A stretch of DNA of 64,000 nt from Spirochaetota bacterium (GTDB taxonomy: Bacteria > Spirochaetota > Spirochaetia > Treponematales > Rectinemataceae): NCBI GenBank assembly GCA_029265615.1, contig JAJUIB010000004.1:62001-126000 (forward strand). The letters run 5' to 3'. The position numbers and the translations under genes are program-made. Shown one piece after another: positions 27,491 through 35,419 of the stretch. Positions within the stretch are counted from its first letter, which is position 1. Each line of letters opens with the position of its first letter. The notes beneath the pieces are model-generated. The model searched no databases and was not told the origin of the DNA. It saw only the letters and a program-made list of their open reading frames with translations.

Positions 27491-28024
27491 ATGGAACAGT
27501 CACAGGCCGGAGGGCCGCTTGTCGGCATCATCATGGGCTCAGACTCCGACCTCCCCGTAATGGCGGAAGCGGCCCGCGTACTCGAGGAACTTGGCGTTGC
27601 CTGTGAGACGACCATCGTGTCTGCCCATCGGACGCCGGCTCGGCTCGTCGACTATGCGCGCGGGGCTGCGAAGCGGCAGCTCGAGGTTGTCATCGCGGGC
27701 GCGGGGGGCGCCGCTCATCTGCCGGGCATGCTTGCGAGCATGACGCGGCTACCGGTGATCGGCGTGCCCGTGCGGAGCAAGACCCTCGACGGGCTTGACA
27801 GCCTTCTCTCCATCGTGCAGATGCCGCCCGGTATCCCCGTCGCGACCGTCGCGGTTGATGGTGCGCGCAACGCCGGCCTCCTTGCGGCACGCATCCTCTC
27901 GCTCGCCCGGCCCGCGCTGGCTGAGCGGCTTGAGGTCTATACTGCGCGGCTCGAAGGCGAGGTGCTTGCGAAGGCCTCGCGTCTCGAAGCGCTCGGCCCC
28001 GAGGCCTACCTCGCAGGGATGTAG
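27491..28024 (+). CDS. purE: N5-carboxyaminoimidazole ribonucleotide mutase
   Basis: 177 residues. [20 protein letters not shown] carries the phosphate-binding GSDSD motif, VSAHRTP contains the catalytic His, and [17 protein letters not shown] is the conserved loop. Known role: mutates N5-CAIR to CAIR. The presence of purK directly upstream fits the class I mutase route. Some treponemes instead use a class II PurE that carboxylates AIR without PurK. Confidence 0.95.
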   Translation: MEQSQAGGPLVGIIMGSDSDLPVMAEAARVLEELGVACETTIVSAHRTPARLVDYARGAAKRQLEVVIAGAGGAAHLPGMLASMTRLPVIGVPVRSKTLDGLDSLLSIVQMPPGIPVATVAVDGARNAGLLAARILSLARPALAERLEVYTARLEGEVLAKASRLEALGPEAYLAGM

Positions 28025-28079
28025 CCGTCGCCGCCCCGTTGCCGCGCGGCGCATTAAGGGGCTATCATCGCCTTCGTCC

Positions 28080-29069
28080 ATGGAAATACTACCGCCCACC
28101 GATTACAACATTCGCCGCGCGGGCGAGGCGCTCGCGCAGGGCCGCCTTGTCGCGATCCCCACGGAGACTGTCTACGGCCTTGGCGCGAACGCCTTCGATC
28201 CCCGCGCGGTCGCGCGGGTCTTTGAAGCGAAGAACCGGCCGAGCTTCGATCCCCTCATCGTCCATGTCCACGAACAGGCGATGGTCGAAGAGGTTGCCTT
28301 TGTCCCCTCGCAGAAGGTGCGCCTTCTTATGGCGCGCCTCTGGCCGGGCCCGCTCACGCTTATCCTTCCAAAGCGTACCGAGCTCCCCGACATTGTGACG
28401 AGCGATCTTCCGAGCGTGGCGGTACGGCTTCCCGCGAACGAGATCGCGCAGGCGGTGATCCGCGCCGCGGGACTACCCATCGCCGCGCCTTCGGCAAATC
28501 CCTTCGGCTACCTTTCGCCGACCCGGGCCGAGCACGTCGCCCGGATGCTCGGCGACCGCGTCGACTTTATTGTGGACGGAGGGCCCTGTCCGATCGGGGT
28601 CGAGTCGACCGTGCTCGACGCGACGCGCGAACCATTTACGGTTTTGCGGCCGGGCGGGATGCCCGTCGAGGCTATTGAGGAGCTCGTGGGAGCGGTTGAG
28701 ATCATCGATCGCCGGGTCGCGAAGCCGACGAGTCCGGGCCAGCTTCCGAGCCACTACGCGCCGCGGACGCCGCTTTATTTATATGCACGAGGCGCTCTTG
28801 CCGGCCTGCGGCCACGGGGCAGGGCAGCTGCCTTGCTCTTCGAGCCTGAATCCCTCGAGGCGCTCGAGGCCTCAGGCTCAGCGGCCGCCTTTGCGGCGAC
28901 GCGGGTCCTTGCGCCAAACGGAACTGCGCTCGAAGCGGCTGCGGCGCTCTTCGCCGTGCTCCATGAGCTCGATGCAGGCGGGTTCGATGCGATTTATGCG
29001 GAGCGCCTGCCCGATGCGGGCCTCGGCCGCGCGGTGAACGATCGCCTCTACAAGGCCTCGGAAAAGTAG
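28080..29069 (+). CDS. tsaC: L-threonylcarbamoyladenylate synthase (TsaC/Sua5 type)
   Basis: 329 residues from ATG 28080; the frame is open upstream only as a shadow of purE. The YrdC fold has VAIPTETVYGLGANAF near the N-terminus, followed by FEAKNRPSFDPLIVHVHE and SANPFGYLSPTRAEHVARML. The region after about residue 215 (SPGQLPSHYAPRTPLYLY onward) is the extra Sua5 domain, so this is the long form. Known role: makes threonylcarbamoyl-AMP for t6A37 of ANN-decoding tRNAs. MtaB at 41325 acts on that product. It probably continues the purKE transcript. Confidence 0.93.
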   Translation: MEILPPTDYNIRRAGEALAQGRLVAIPTETVYGLGANAFDPRAVARVFEAKNRPSFDPLIVHVHEQAMVEEVAFVPSQKVRLLMARLWPGPLTLILPKRTELPDIVTSDLPSVAVRLPANEIAQAVIRAAGLPIAAPSANPFGYLSPTRAEHVARMLGDRVDFIVDGGPCPIGVESTVLDATREPFTVLRPGGMPVEAIEELVGAVEIIDRRVAKPTSPGQLPSHYAPRTPLYLYARGALAGLRPRGRAAALLFEPESLEALEASGSAAAFAATRVLAPNGTALEAAAALFAVLHELDAGGFDAIYAERLPDAGLGRAVNDRLYKASEK

Positions 29070-29122
29070 CGAACGCTAAACTCGGCGGCCCTTCGTTCCG
29101 AAATTCTGGACAGGAGGGTGCC

Positions 29123-29512
29123 ATGACGGCAGCGGTCGCATCGAGCTACGTTCCTCTCTCCTATGCCCACACAGTCGTGTCGGCGAGCGGAAGGATCAAC
29201 TTGCCGGTGCCCGCCTCCCAGGTGCTCTATTCGAGCTTTAGGCATGTCGCGGGCGTGGCTGCCGCCGAAGGAGGCCTTTCCCTCAACGTGGACCGCCTCA
29301 AGTTGCTCGACATCCTCATCGAGCGCCTCTCGAGCGTCAAAACAGAGCCCCTCGCCGCGCGCGAAGCGCCGCGTGACCTCAGCCCCGGCCGCATCGACGC
29401 GCTCATCGAGCAGTACGGCGCGGAGCTTCACGCTCTGGCCGCCGCGCCGGTTCTTCCCTACGCGCCCCGCCCCGCCGTTCCGGCGGGGACGCTCTTCTCC
29501 TTCGCGGCCTAA
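29123..29512 (+). CDS. Small conserved-looking protein of unknown function
   Basis: 129 residues; AGGAGG lies 7 bases before ATG 29123, a strong site. There is no signal peptide or membrane span. The N-terminal half is rich in beta-type sequence (HTVVSASGRINLPVPASQVL), a central helix reads NVDRLKLLDILIERL, and the C-terminus is Ala/Pro-rich. The segment SPGRIDALIEQYGAELHAL is predicted helical. I do not recognise a family. It follows tsaC by 53 bases and converges on the transglycosylase gene, so it is likely the last gene of the pur-tsaC group. Confidence 0.65.
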   Translation: MTAAVASSYVPLSYAHTVVSASGRINLPVPASQVLYSSFRHVAGVAAAEGGLSLNVDRLKLLDILIERLSSVKTEPLAAREAPRDLSPGRIDALIEQYGAELHALAAAPVLPYAPRPAVPAGTLFSFAA

Positions 29513-29538
29513 CCAGGCGCGCTGGCGGCTCTCAAGCC

Positions 29539-32097
29539 TTAGCGCCGGCCCTTCGCTTCGCCACGCATGCCCTCGACCGCATCCCTCGCGCTCATCCCGT
29601 AATAGAGCTCGCCGTAGAAGACGCCCGCCATAAGGATGTTGCGGCCGTACTGGCGTGTTTCTTCAATCGTGAGCGCCTCGAGAAGGAGGTCGTCGGGGAG
29701 TTCGCCCAAGTCCTTGAGCCAGCGCTTGAGCCTTCCGCGGCCCGCATTGTAGGCGAACATCGCCTGCAAGGGATGGCCGCCCGTCTCGTCGAGGAGCTCG
29801 GCGAAATGCGCGGCGCCGAGGCGCATGTTATCGGTCGGCCGCGTAAGATCGTAGCTCGGCATGCTCAGTTTGCGCGCGATCTCCGCCGCGGTCGCCGGCA
29901 TGAGCTGGGCAAGACCAATGGCGCCTGCCCGACTTTCGACCTCGGGCCGGAAAAAGCTCTCCGAGCGGAGAAGTCCATAGAAGATGTACTCGGGAAGCTC
30001 GGGACGCGGCTTTATGGCGCGGTATTCCGAAAGAAAGGGGCGCGGATAGAGGAGTTCGAAATCTGATCGCTGAGGATCCCAGTCGGGGCGTTCCTGGAGA
30101 AGGAGGATCGTCCGCATCGAATCGGCATGGCGGCCTGCTTCCGACAGTCGCTGGGCGAGGCGGCGGAGCGCCTCGCGGTCGAGTTCGCTTGTGCGGGATT
30201 TTGTTTCGGCATAGACGAGGTCTGCAAGCCCGAATTCGAAAAAGCCGTCGAGGAAGACTTCGACCGCGCTGCGCTGTGCGGCCCTTTCTCTCTCCCCGCT
30301 CCGAGCGGGCGGAATGCGCGTACTGTCCTCGCCGAGGCGATGGGAAGCGAGGATGCGATAGTAGAGCGATGCGTCTGTTCGGTCACGCACGAGGCGGTAC
30401 AGATCCTTAGCGCGTTCCGCACTCGCGCGTTCCGCACTCGCGCGTTCCGCACTCGCGCGTTCCGCGCCTGGCGCGCCTTTGCCCGCCGCAGGGACATCCT
30501 GAACAAGGCCGAGTTCGAGGGCGCGCGCGGCGATATAGGCAACACGCGCGCCCAGCGTCGGCGTAAGACGGGATGCAAGACGCTCGGCGAAATCGACGAC
30601 GAGCATCCAGTCGCGGGCCGCGATCGCCTCGCGAAGCGCGCGGTCGGCGAGGTCAGCGAAGATCGACGGATCGTGCCACTGCGCGGCGGCTTCGGCGAGC
30701 GCCGCAAGGCTCTTGCGCCGGAGCTCCGCCTCGCGTTCGCGGGCGGCGATCGTGCGTGTGTTTGAGGGAAGCCGCTCGGCCGCCTTGGCGGCCGCCGCCG
30801 CATCAAGCTCCGCCCTGCGCCGTTTGCAGTCGACGAGGTAGTAGAGCGCGGCATCGCGGTCTTCGGCGCTCGGCGCCCGGGGGGCGAGAGCCTCGAATGC
30901 GACCGCGGCCTCGGACCAGCGTTCGAGCGCACGGAGAAACCGGGCGCGGTAGAAGGCGGCTACCCAGAGGGTTGCGGCGTCAGCACCCTCGCCCGGTGTG
31001 CCAAATGCGCTTTCGAAGCGCGCAAGCCCTTCTTTCGCGCTTGCGGAGTAGAGGTAGGCCTTGCCCGCGTCGGCGACAAGGTGGCTGGGGGTGGAAGGCG
31101 TAAGGATGTAGTCGCGGCAGCGCGCGAGGGCCCGATAGGCGGCGCCATAGTCGCGGACTCGCACCGCCTCGCGGAGCTCCGCCGCAGAAAGCTCTGCGGG
31201 ATTGAAGGCGTGTGAGAAGGCCTCGCTGTTTGCGCGCGCAAGCTTAAGCGCGCGGCCCGTCCAGACCGATGCGCTTCGTTCGAGAAGGAGCGCGCGAAAG
31301 GGAAGGGCCCAGGCGCGGCGGTCGAGGGCGAGGGACGCAAGCCCCTCGTAGTAGCTGAGCGCGTCGGCATCGCGCGCCCCTTCCGCGGGGAAAGCCGCAC
31401 GGAGCTCTTCGACCTCGCGCAAGAGCTCGGCGTGGCGGGCGAGCATGACGAGGGCTTCGAGGCGGGGGCGTTCTACGAGATAGTCGGCGCCGAGCGCCTC
31501 GGTATAGGCCGCGGATGCCGCGAGGAGCTCCTCGCTTCGCGCACGGAGAAGGGCCTCAGGTAGGTCGCTAGCCGCCATCCGCTCGGAAAGCCGCGCGACG
31601 AGGGCGCGGCCAGCTTCGCGTTTTACTGTGCCCGAGGCGTTTTCGAAGGCAAGTCTGAGGAACTCGAGGGCTCGCGCGCGGGGCTCGAGATCCGACCCTG
31701 TGGGCTCGGCGGGCATTCGGGATTCGGACGGCGCGCCAAGCCGCTCAAAGACCGCGGGCTGTCCGCCCTCCCCGCGCGGCTCTTCGGCGAGGAGCGCTTC
31801 GGGTTTGGGGGGCGGTGTCGCGGCGGCGTTCCCCGTAGCCGGGACGGGCGCATGTTCCTCAATCCAGCGTGCGAGGTAGTATAGCGTCTCAGGCGATTCG
31901 CGCGCTGTCGTGCGTATCGCAGAAAGTGGAATTCCCATGAGGGCGGTAAGATCATCCTCGTGGACGATGCGCGCAAGTTCCGCGCGGGTGACGCCCCTTT
32001 CTTCCGCACAGGCGGTGAAGACGAGCAGCGCAAAGGCAAGGATGCAGACAACAAGGGCGCGCGGCAGCGAGGTCCGCGCGGTGTGTACAACGGTCAT
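29539..32097 (-). CDS. Soluble-type lytic murein transglycosylase (Slt family) lipoprotein
   Basis: 852 residues from ATG 32097 (a TTG at 32130 is the alternative). The signal ALVVCILAFALLVFTAC looks like a lipobox. A long helical superhelix of about 650 residues, like the doughnut domain of Slt70, follows. The catalytic domain starts near 700: RSESFFRPEVESRAGAIGLA contains the catalytic Glu, followed by QLMPATAAEIARKL and AAHFAELLDETGGHPLQAMF. Known role: cleaves the MurNAc-GlcNAc bond, leaving 1,6-anhydro ends. A 15-bp tandem repeat at 30412-30456 lengthens a helix with ERASA units. The gene lies 45 bases after the LysM/DnaK-SBD gene on the same strand, so they probably form an operon. Confidence 0.9.
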   Translation of the reverse strand: MTVVHTARTSLPRALVVCILAFALLVFTACAEERGVTRAELARIVHEDDLTALMGIPLSAIRTTARESPETLYYLARWIEEHAPVPATGNAAATPPPKPEALLAEEPRGEGGQPAVFERLGAPSESRMPAEPTGSDLEPRARALEFLRLAFENASGTVKREAGRALVARLSERMAASDLPEALLRARSEELLAASAAYTEALGADYLVERPRLEALVMLARHAELLREVEELRAAFPAEGARDADALSYYEGLASLALDRRAWALPFRALLLERSASVWTGRALKLARANSEAFSHAFNPAELSAAELREAVRVRDYGAAYRALARCRDYILTPSTPSHLVADAGKAYLYSASAKEGLARFESAFGTPGEGADAATLWVAAFYRARFLRALERWSEAAVAFEALAPRAPSAEDRDAALYYLVDCKRRRAELDAAAAAKAAERLPSNTRTIAAREREAELRRKSLAALAEAAAQWHDPSIFADLADRALREAIAARDWMLVVDFAERLASRLTPTLGARVAYIAARALELGLVQDVPAAGKGAPGAERASAERASAERASAERAKDLYRLVRDRTDASLYYRILASHRLGEDSTRIPPARSGERERAAQRSAVEVFLDGFFEFGLADLVYAETKSRTSELDREALRRLAQRLSEAGRHADSMRTILLLQERPDWDPQRSDFELLYPRPFLSEYRAIKPRPELPEYIFYGLLRSESFFRPEVESRAGAIGLAQLMPATAAEIARKLSMPSYDLTRPTDNMRLGAAHFAELLDETGGHPLQAMFAYNAGRGRLKRWLKDLGELPDDLLLEALTIEETRQYGRNILMAGVFYGELYYGMSARDAVEGMRGEAKGRR
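30412..30465. repeat. 15-bp tandem repeat inside the transglycosylase gene
   Basis: Three full copies of GCGTTCCGCACTCGC (30412-30426, 30427-30441, 30442-30456) and a partial fourth are present. On the coding strand each encodes five residues (ERASA register). The unit is a multiple of three, so copy-number change would keep the frame. Confidence 0.9.
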
Positions 32098-32142
32098 TGC
32101 CGCCAGACTAGCATCGAGACGGCCCTGCAATCCAGGGTGGGT

Positions 32143-33297
32143 CTAGCGGGGTGGTATGAAGATCTTTCGTCCTGCGATGATGTGGTCGGGATTTTTGATG
32201 CCGTTCGCCTTGGCGATCTTCGAGAAAAGCCATGGGTTTCGGTAGTAGGCGTAGGCAAGGTCCCAGAGCGTGTCGCCCCAGCGGATCGTGTAGTACACGC
32301 CGGGCTTCCGGGGCGTTTGAGCCTGCGTCGTCGCGGGCGCCGCAGGTGGTGGCGTTGCGGTGGCGGTCGTTTGGGCTGGCGGTGCAGGTGTTGGCGCGGG
32401 CTTTTGCGCCGGCGCCGCGGGCGCTGTGGCGGGCGCCGCGGCAGGAGCCGCGGCAGGAGCCGCAGGAGTTACGGCGGGCGCCGCTACTTCCGCCGGGACG
32501 ACTTCGATGACCGCCGAGGATCTGGGCGCCGCCGCAGTAGGCGCCTCTACCGTTTGCGCAGGCGGTGGATTTGTGTCGAATTCGGCTATCGCCGTACCTT
32601 TGCGCGCCACGGAGAAATAGTAGACAAGATAGGCGAGGCCGAGCGCCACAAGGATCGCCGCAAGCACAACAAGGGCGACAAAAAAGGGTTTTCGGGGGCG
32701 GCGGGGCTCAAGCCCCTCGTCGGCGGCATATGCGCTCGCGCGGGCAAGGAGCCCTTCGGCCTCGTCCGCCGCACCGACTGCAGAGGCCCGCTCCCCTTCC
32801 TCTACGCCGCTTTCGTCCTCGAAGTCGGCGGCAAAGGCCTCGTCGGGGAGCGAATCTGTTGGCACCTCGATGTCTGCTGATACCTCGAACCCGGCGGACT
32901 CTTCGGAGGCGGCAGGCTCTTCGGAAAAGCTAAAGTCGGGAATCTCGTATTTTTCTTCTTCGGCGAGGGAGGTAAGGGAGACTTTAAGACTCTGCCGCTC
33001 GTGGGATGCGGCGTTCTCCGCGGAGGCCGAAAGCGTCCCCTCCGCATCGAGGGCGAGCTCAAGCCTTATGTCCGGCTCCCCCTTGGGGGCGAGCGGGATA
33101 TTTTCAATGACAAGGCTCCCCACATAGGAGGCCTCGAGCGTCGTGGGGCCGTGGCCTCGATACAGGTCGATCTGGACGCTTCGCTGGCCATCTTGAACGG
33201 TTGTGACGACGAGGCGCTTGCGGGAAACGCTCCCCTCTTCGAGAACCGCATAAAACTCGCCGTTTGCGAGCTTAAGGCCGATTTTATTCTTCGTCAT
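32143..33297 (-). CDS. DnaK-like substrate-binding domain / transmembrane / LysM protein
   Basis: 384 residues with no signal peptide. Residues 1-108 align by eye with the Hsp70 substrate-binding beta-sandwich. [20 protein letters not shown] matches DnaK STAEDNQPAVTIHVLQGE, and [20 protein letters not shown] matches [29 protein letters not shown] matches GILHVSAKD. No Hsp70 ATPase domain or helical lid is present. An acidic linker (110-200) leads to a membrane span near 204-228 ([20 protein letters not shown]) after basic PRRPRKP, an inside-positive N-terminus. An Ala/Pro linker crosses the periplasm to a C-terminal LysM (335-383, [18 protein letters not shown]) that binds peptidoglycan. Inference: a cytoplasmic peptide-binding module tied to the cell wall. 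GGAAGG precedes the ATG. Confidence 0.85.
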   Translation of the reverse strand: [384 protein letters not shown]

Positions 33298-33370
33298 GGC
33301 GCCTTCCGATCGGGATGGGGCTCGGGGTCAGCGCCCCTGTGCGGAGCGTCCTTAGGAACCCATGGGCATA

Positions 33371-33398
33371 AGCATATACGCTTGCCGCGAAAAATCAA
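33371..33398 (-). promoter_or_regulatory. Candidate promoter of the LysM/transglycosylase operon
   Basis: On the minus strand TTGATT (33393-33398) is 16 bp from TATGCT (33371-33376), about 74 bases before the LysM gene start. It lies in the 137-base gap after the methyltransferase gene, which contains no other evident signal. Confidence 0.4.
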
Positions 33399-33434
33399 CC
33401 GGCGCGTTGTGCGCGCACGACGGCCCAGGCTGCG

Positions 33435-34175
33435 CTAGGCCGAGGCGAGGGCGACGAGGCTTGCGGCCTTTTCGTCGTAGGGGGCACCATCGAGGCTCCC
33501 GAAGAGCTTGACGGTGGAAAAGCCTGCGCGCAAAAGGGCATCGCGGAGTTCGACGGCCGAGTAGAGACGCTGCACAAAGGAACGGTCGATTCGTTCCGCG
33601 CCGCGGATGAGTACCCAGCGCGTCGCAAGCCCCTCCCAGGCGCCATGGACTGAGAATTCGGTGAGTACCGTCCAGCCGTCGCGCTCGAACCACTCGCCCT
33701 CGATGAAGTCGCGGACGGCGGTCTCCTTGCCGATCGTCTCGAGGACAAGCTGCCCGCCGGGCGCAAGGGATGCGCGGAGATTCGTGAGGGCGGCAAGATC
33801 CTCCGCGGGATCCTCGAAGTAGCCGAAGCTCGTGAAGAGGTTGAGTGCAAGATCGAAGCCGCCGGGGCGCCGGAAGCGGCGTATGTCCTCGCAAAGCAGC
33901 TCGGGGTCGACCCCCTCTGCCCTGGCCGTCTCGCGCGCTGCGTCGAGGAAGGGTCGGGTGAGGTCGATGCCGGTGACGCGATAGCCGCGCTTTGCAAGTT
34001 CGATCGTGTGCCTGCCGGGTCCGCAGCATGCGTCGAGCACCGCGTCGCCCGGTTCAAGCCCCGCAAGGCGCTCAATTGCGTCAATGACATCAGGTGTCTC
34101 CGCCCAGCGCTTTTCATCGAACATAAGCGGCGCATAGGCCGTCCAGAAGGATTCGTCTTCGAACCAGGCGCTCAC
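33435..34175 (-). CDS. Class I SAM-dependent methyltransferase
   Basis: 246 residues from GTG 34175, one base after the upstream stop and with CGGAG 10 bases before it; a TTG at 34202 would overlap the upstream gene. Motif I is AVLDACCGPGRHTIELAKRG, motif II reads GYRVTGIDLTRPF, and FDLALNLFTSFGYFED is the post-motif strand typical of small-molecule methyltransferases. The substrate is unknown. The tight spacing with the small protein encoded upstream indicates an operon. Confidence 0.85.
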   Translation of the reverse strand: MSAWFEDESFWTAYAPLMFDEKRWAETPDVIDAIERLAGLEPGDAVLDACCGPGRHTIELAKRGYRVTGIDLTRPFLDAARETARAEGVDPELLCEDIRRFRRPGGFDLALNLFTSFGYFEDPAEDLAALTNLRASLAPGGQLVLETIGKETAVRDFIEGEWFERDGWTVLTEFSVHGAWEGLATRWVLIRGAERIDRSFVQRLYSAVELRDALLRAGFSTVKLFGSLDGAPYDEKAASLVALASA

Positions 34176-34176
34176 G

Positions 34177-34545
34177 CTAGATGGCTCCGTGGTCGACGAC
34201 AAGCGTCAGCACGTAGGACAGAAGATCGAGGTCTATCTCCCCCTGCTCGAGGGTGATCGCGTCCCGTATCTCCGTCCACTCATCGCGGGAAAAGGGCGTG
34301 CCGTCATAGTCCATGAGAAGGAGACTGCCGACGCCCGATAGCCAGGCGAGCGCGCGCTCCTCGCCTTTCTGCCACTTGCTGAGGAAGGCGGTGAAGAGGT
34401 CGGCGAGCGTCTCCTGGGGGACGGTCCGCGCGAAGGAGCCGTAAAAAAAGGCACGGATCGCCTCAAGGCGCGCTGTTTCCGTGCCTGAGCCCACCCGGGC
34501 GAGCGCAAGATCGAGATCGGAGCGGAACTTTTCGGTAACTTGCAT
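34177..34545 (-). CDS. Small acidic protein of unknown function
   Basis: 122 residues from ATG 34545. It is soluble and mostly helical by composition, with VTEKFRSDLDLALARVGSG at the start, FTAFLSKWQKGEERALAWL in the middle and EQGEIDLDLLSYVLTLVVD at the end. The C-terminal half is strongly acidic. I do not recognise a family. The stop is one base from the start of the methyltransferase gene, so the two products may work together, for example as an enzyme and its partner. That is inference from spacing only. Confidence 0.65.
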   Translation of the reverse strand: MQVTEKFRSDLDLALARVGSGTETARLEAIRAFFYGSFARTVPQETLADLFTAFLSKWQKGEERALAWLSGVGSLLLMDYDGTPFSRDEWTEIRDAITLEQGEIDLDLLSYVLTLVVDHGAI

Positions 34546-34592
34546 GCCCTTGAGTATAGTCCGCGCGGCGCTCACTTGGCCAGGGCCCTGCT

Positions 34593-35309
34593 TTAAGCGC
34601 CCATATAGAGCGCTGCGGTGAGGACGCACAGGTCGTAGAGCGCGTGTCCGAGGGCAATTTCGTGGAAATTCCGCCCCTTTTCCCAGCGATAGGCGAACCA
34701 TGCGCCAAGGAGGCTCGCGCCGAAAAGGCCAGCGAGACCCTGGAGCCCATGCGCGCCGCCGAAGAGGAGCGAAGAGACCGCCAGTGCCCAAGGGGGGGGT
34801 AAGCCTGCCTGCTTGAGCCGCCGCATGAGGTAGACCCGAAAGAACAGCTCTTCGCCGTAGCCCACCGCAAGCGCCGAGAGGGCAAGCGCGACGAGCGCGA
34901 GGGGAAGGGGAAAAGGAGGCCGCGCAAGCGAGGACAAAAGGGGGTTATGCATCGGCGCGCCCGCAAGGCTCCCTGCGAGGCTCATAAGCGCGATGATGCC
35001 GATTCCCGCCGCTGCGGTCAAAAGAGCGCGCATCGCGTCGTGGGCGCGAAGCCGCCCGATGCCGAAGGCCGAAAGCCCCTCGGCGCGGTCCATGATGTAG
35101 GCAAGGAGAAGCGCGCGCGGCACGAGCTCGAGGAGGAGGGTGAGGGTGTAGCGCGGGTCGCCGAATTCCGCTAGGGGCGAAGTGCTTGCCGCGGGGAGAT
35201 ATGCGGGAAGCCAAAATGCCGCGAACACGAGGCAGGCCTCGCGCAAAGGATACGCCTGAGCGTTTTTTGCGGAAGGAGCGGGGTCGAGCCCCGGGCAGAC
35301 ATCACTCAT
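34593..35309 (-). CDS. CPBP-family intramembrane metalloprotease
   Basis: 238 residues from ATG 35309, chosen because GAAAGGA lies 6 bases upstream (an ATG at 35366 is less likely). Six or more hydrophobic segments are visible. Motif 1, GYGEELFFRVYLMRRL, has the EExxxR signature, motif 2 is SLLFGGAHGLQGLAG with the conserved His, and motif 3 lies in GHALYDL. Known families range from CAAX prenyl endopeptidases to bacteriocin-immunity and envelope proteases. The target here is unknown. The gene contains an uninterrupted eight-base homopolymer at 34792-34799 and is intact. It is divergent from the PilZ gene. Confidence 0.88.
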   Translation of the reverse strand: MSDVCPGLDPAPSAKNAQAYPLREACLVFAAFWLPAYLPAASTSPLAEFGDPRYTLTLLLELVPRALLLAYIMDRAEGLSAFGIGRLRAHDAMRALLTAAAGIGIIALMSLAGSLAGAPMHNPLLSSLARPPFPLPLALVALALSALAVGYGEELFFRVYLMRRLKQAGLPPPWALAVSSLLFGGAHGLQGLAGLFGASLLGAWFAYRWEKGRNFHEIALGHALYDLCVLTAALYMGA

Positions 35310-35419
35310 CGTCGTTCCTTTCTCGGGTTTTGCACACCCTTGCGTTTTGACGCTCCCGCGTTTCATTGTATAATGAAGTCCACGCCGCTGTGCGACGCAA
35401 CTTTCACGACGGAGCGCCC

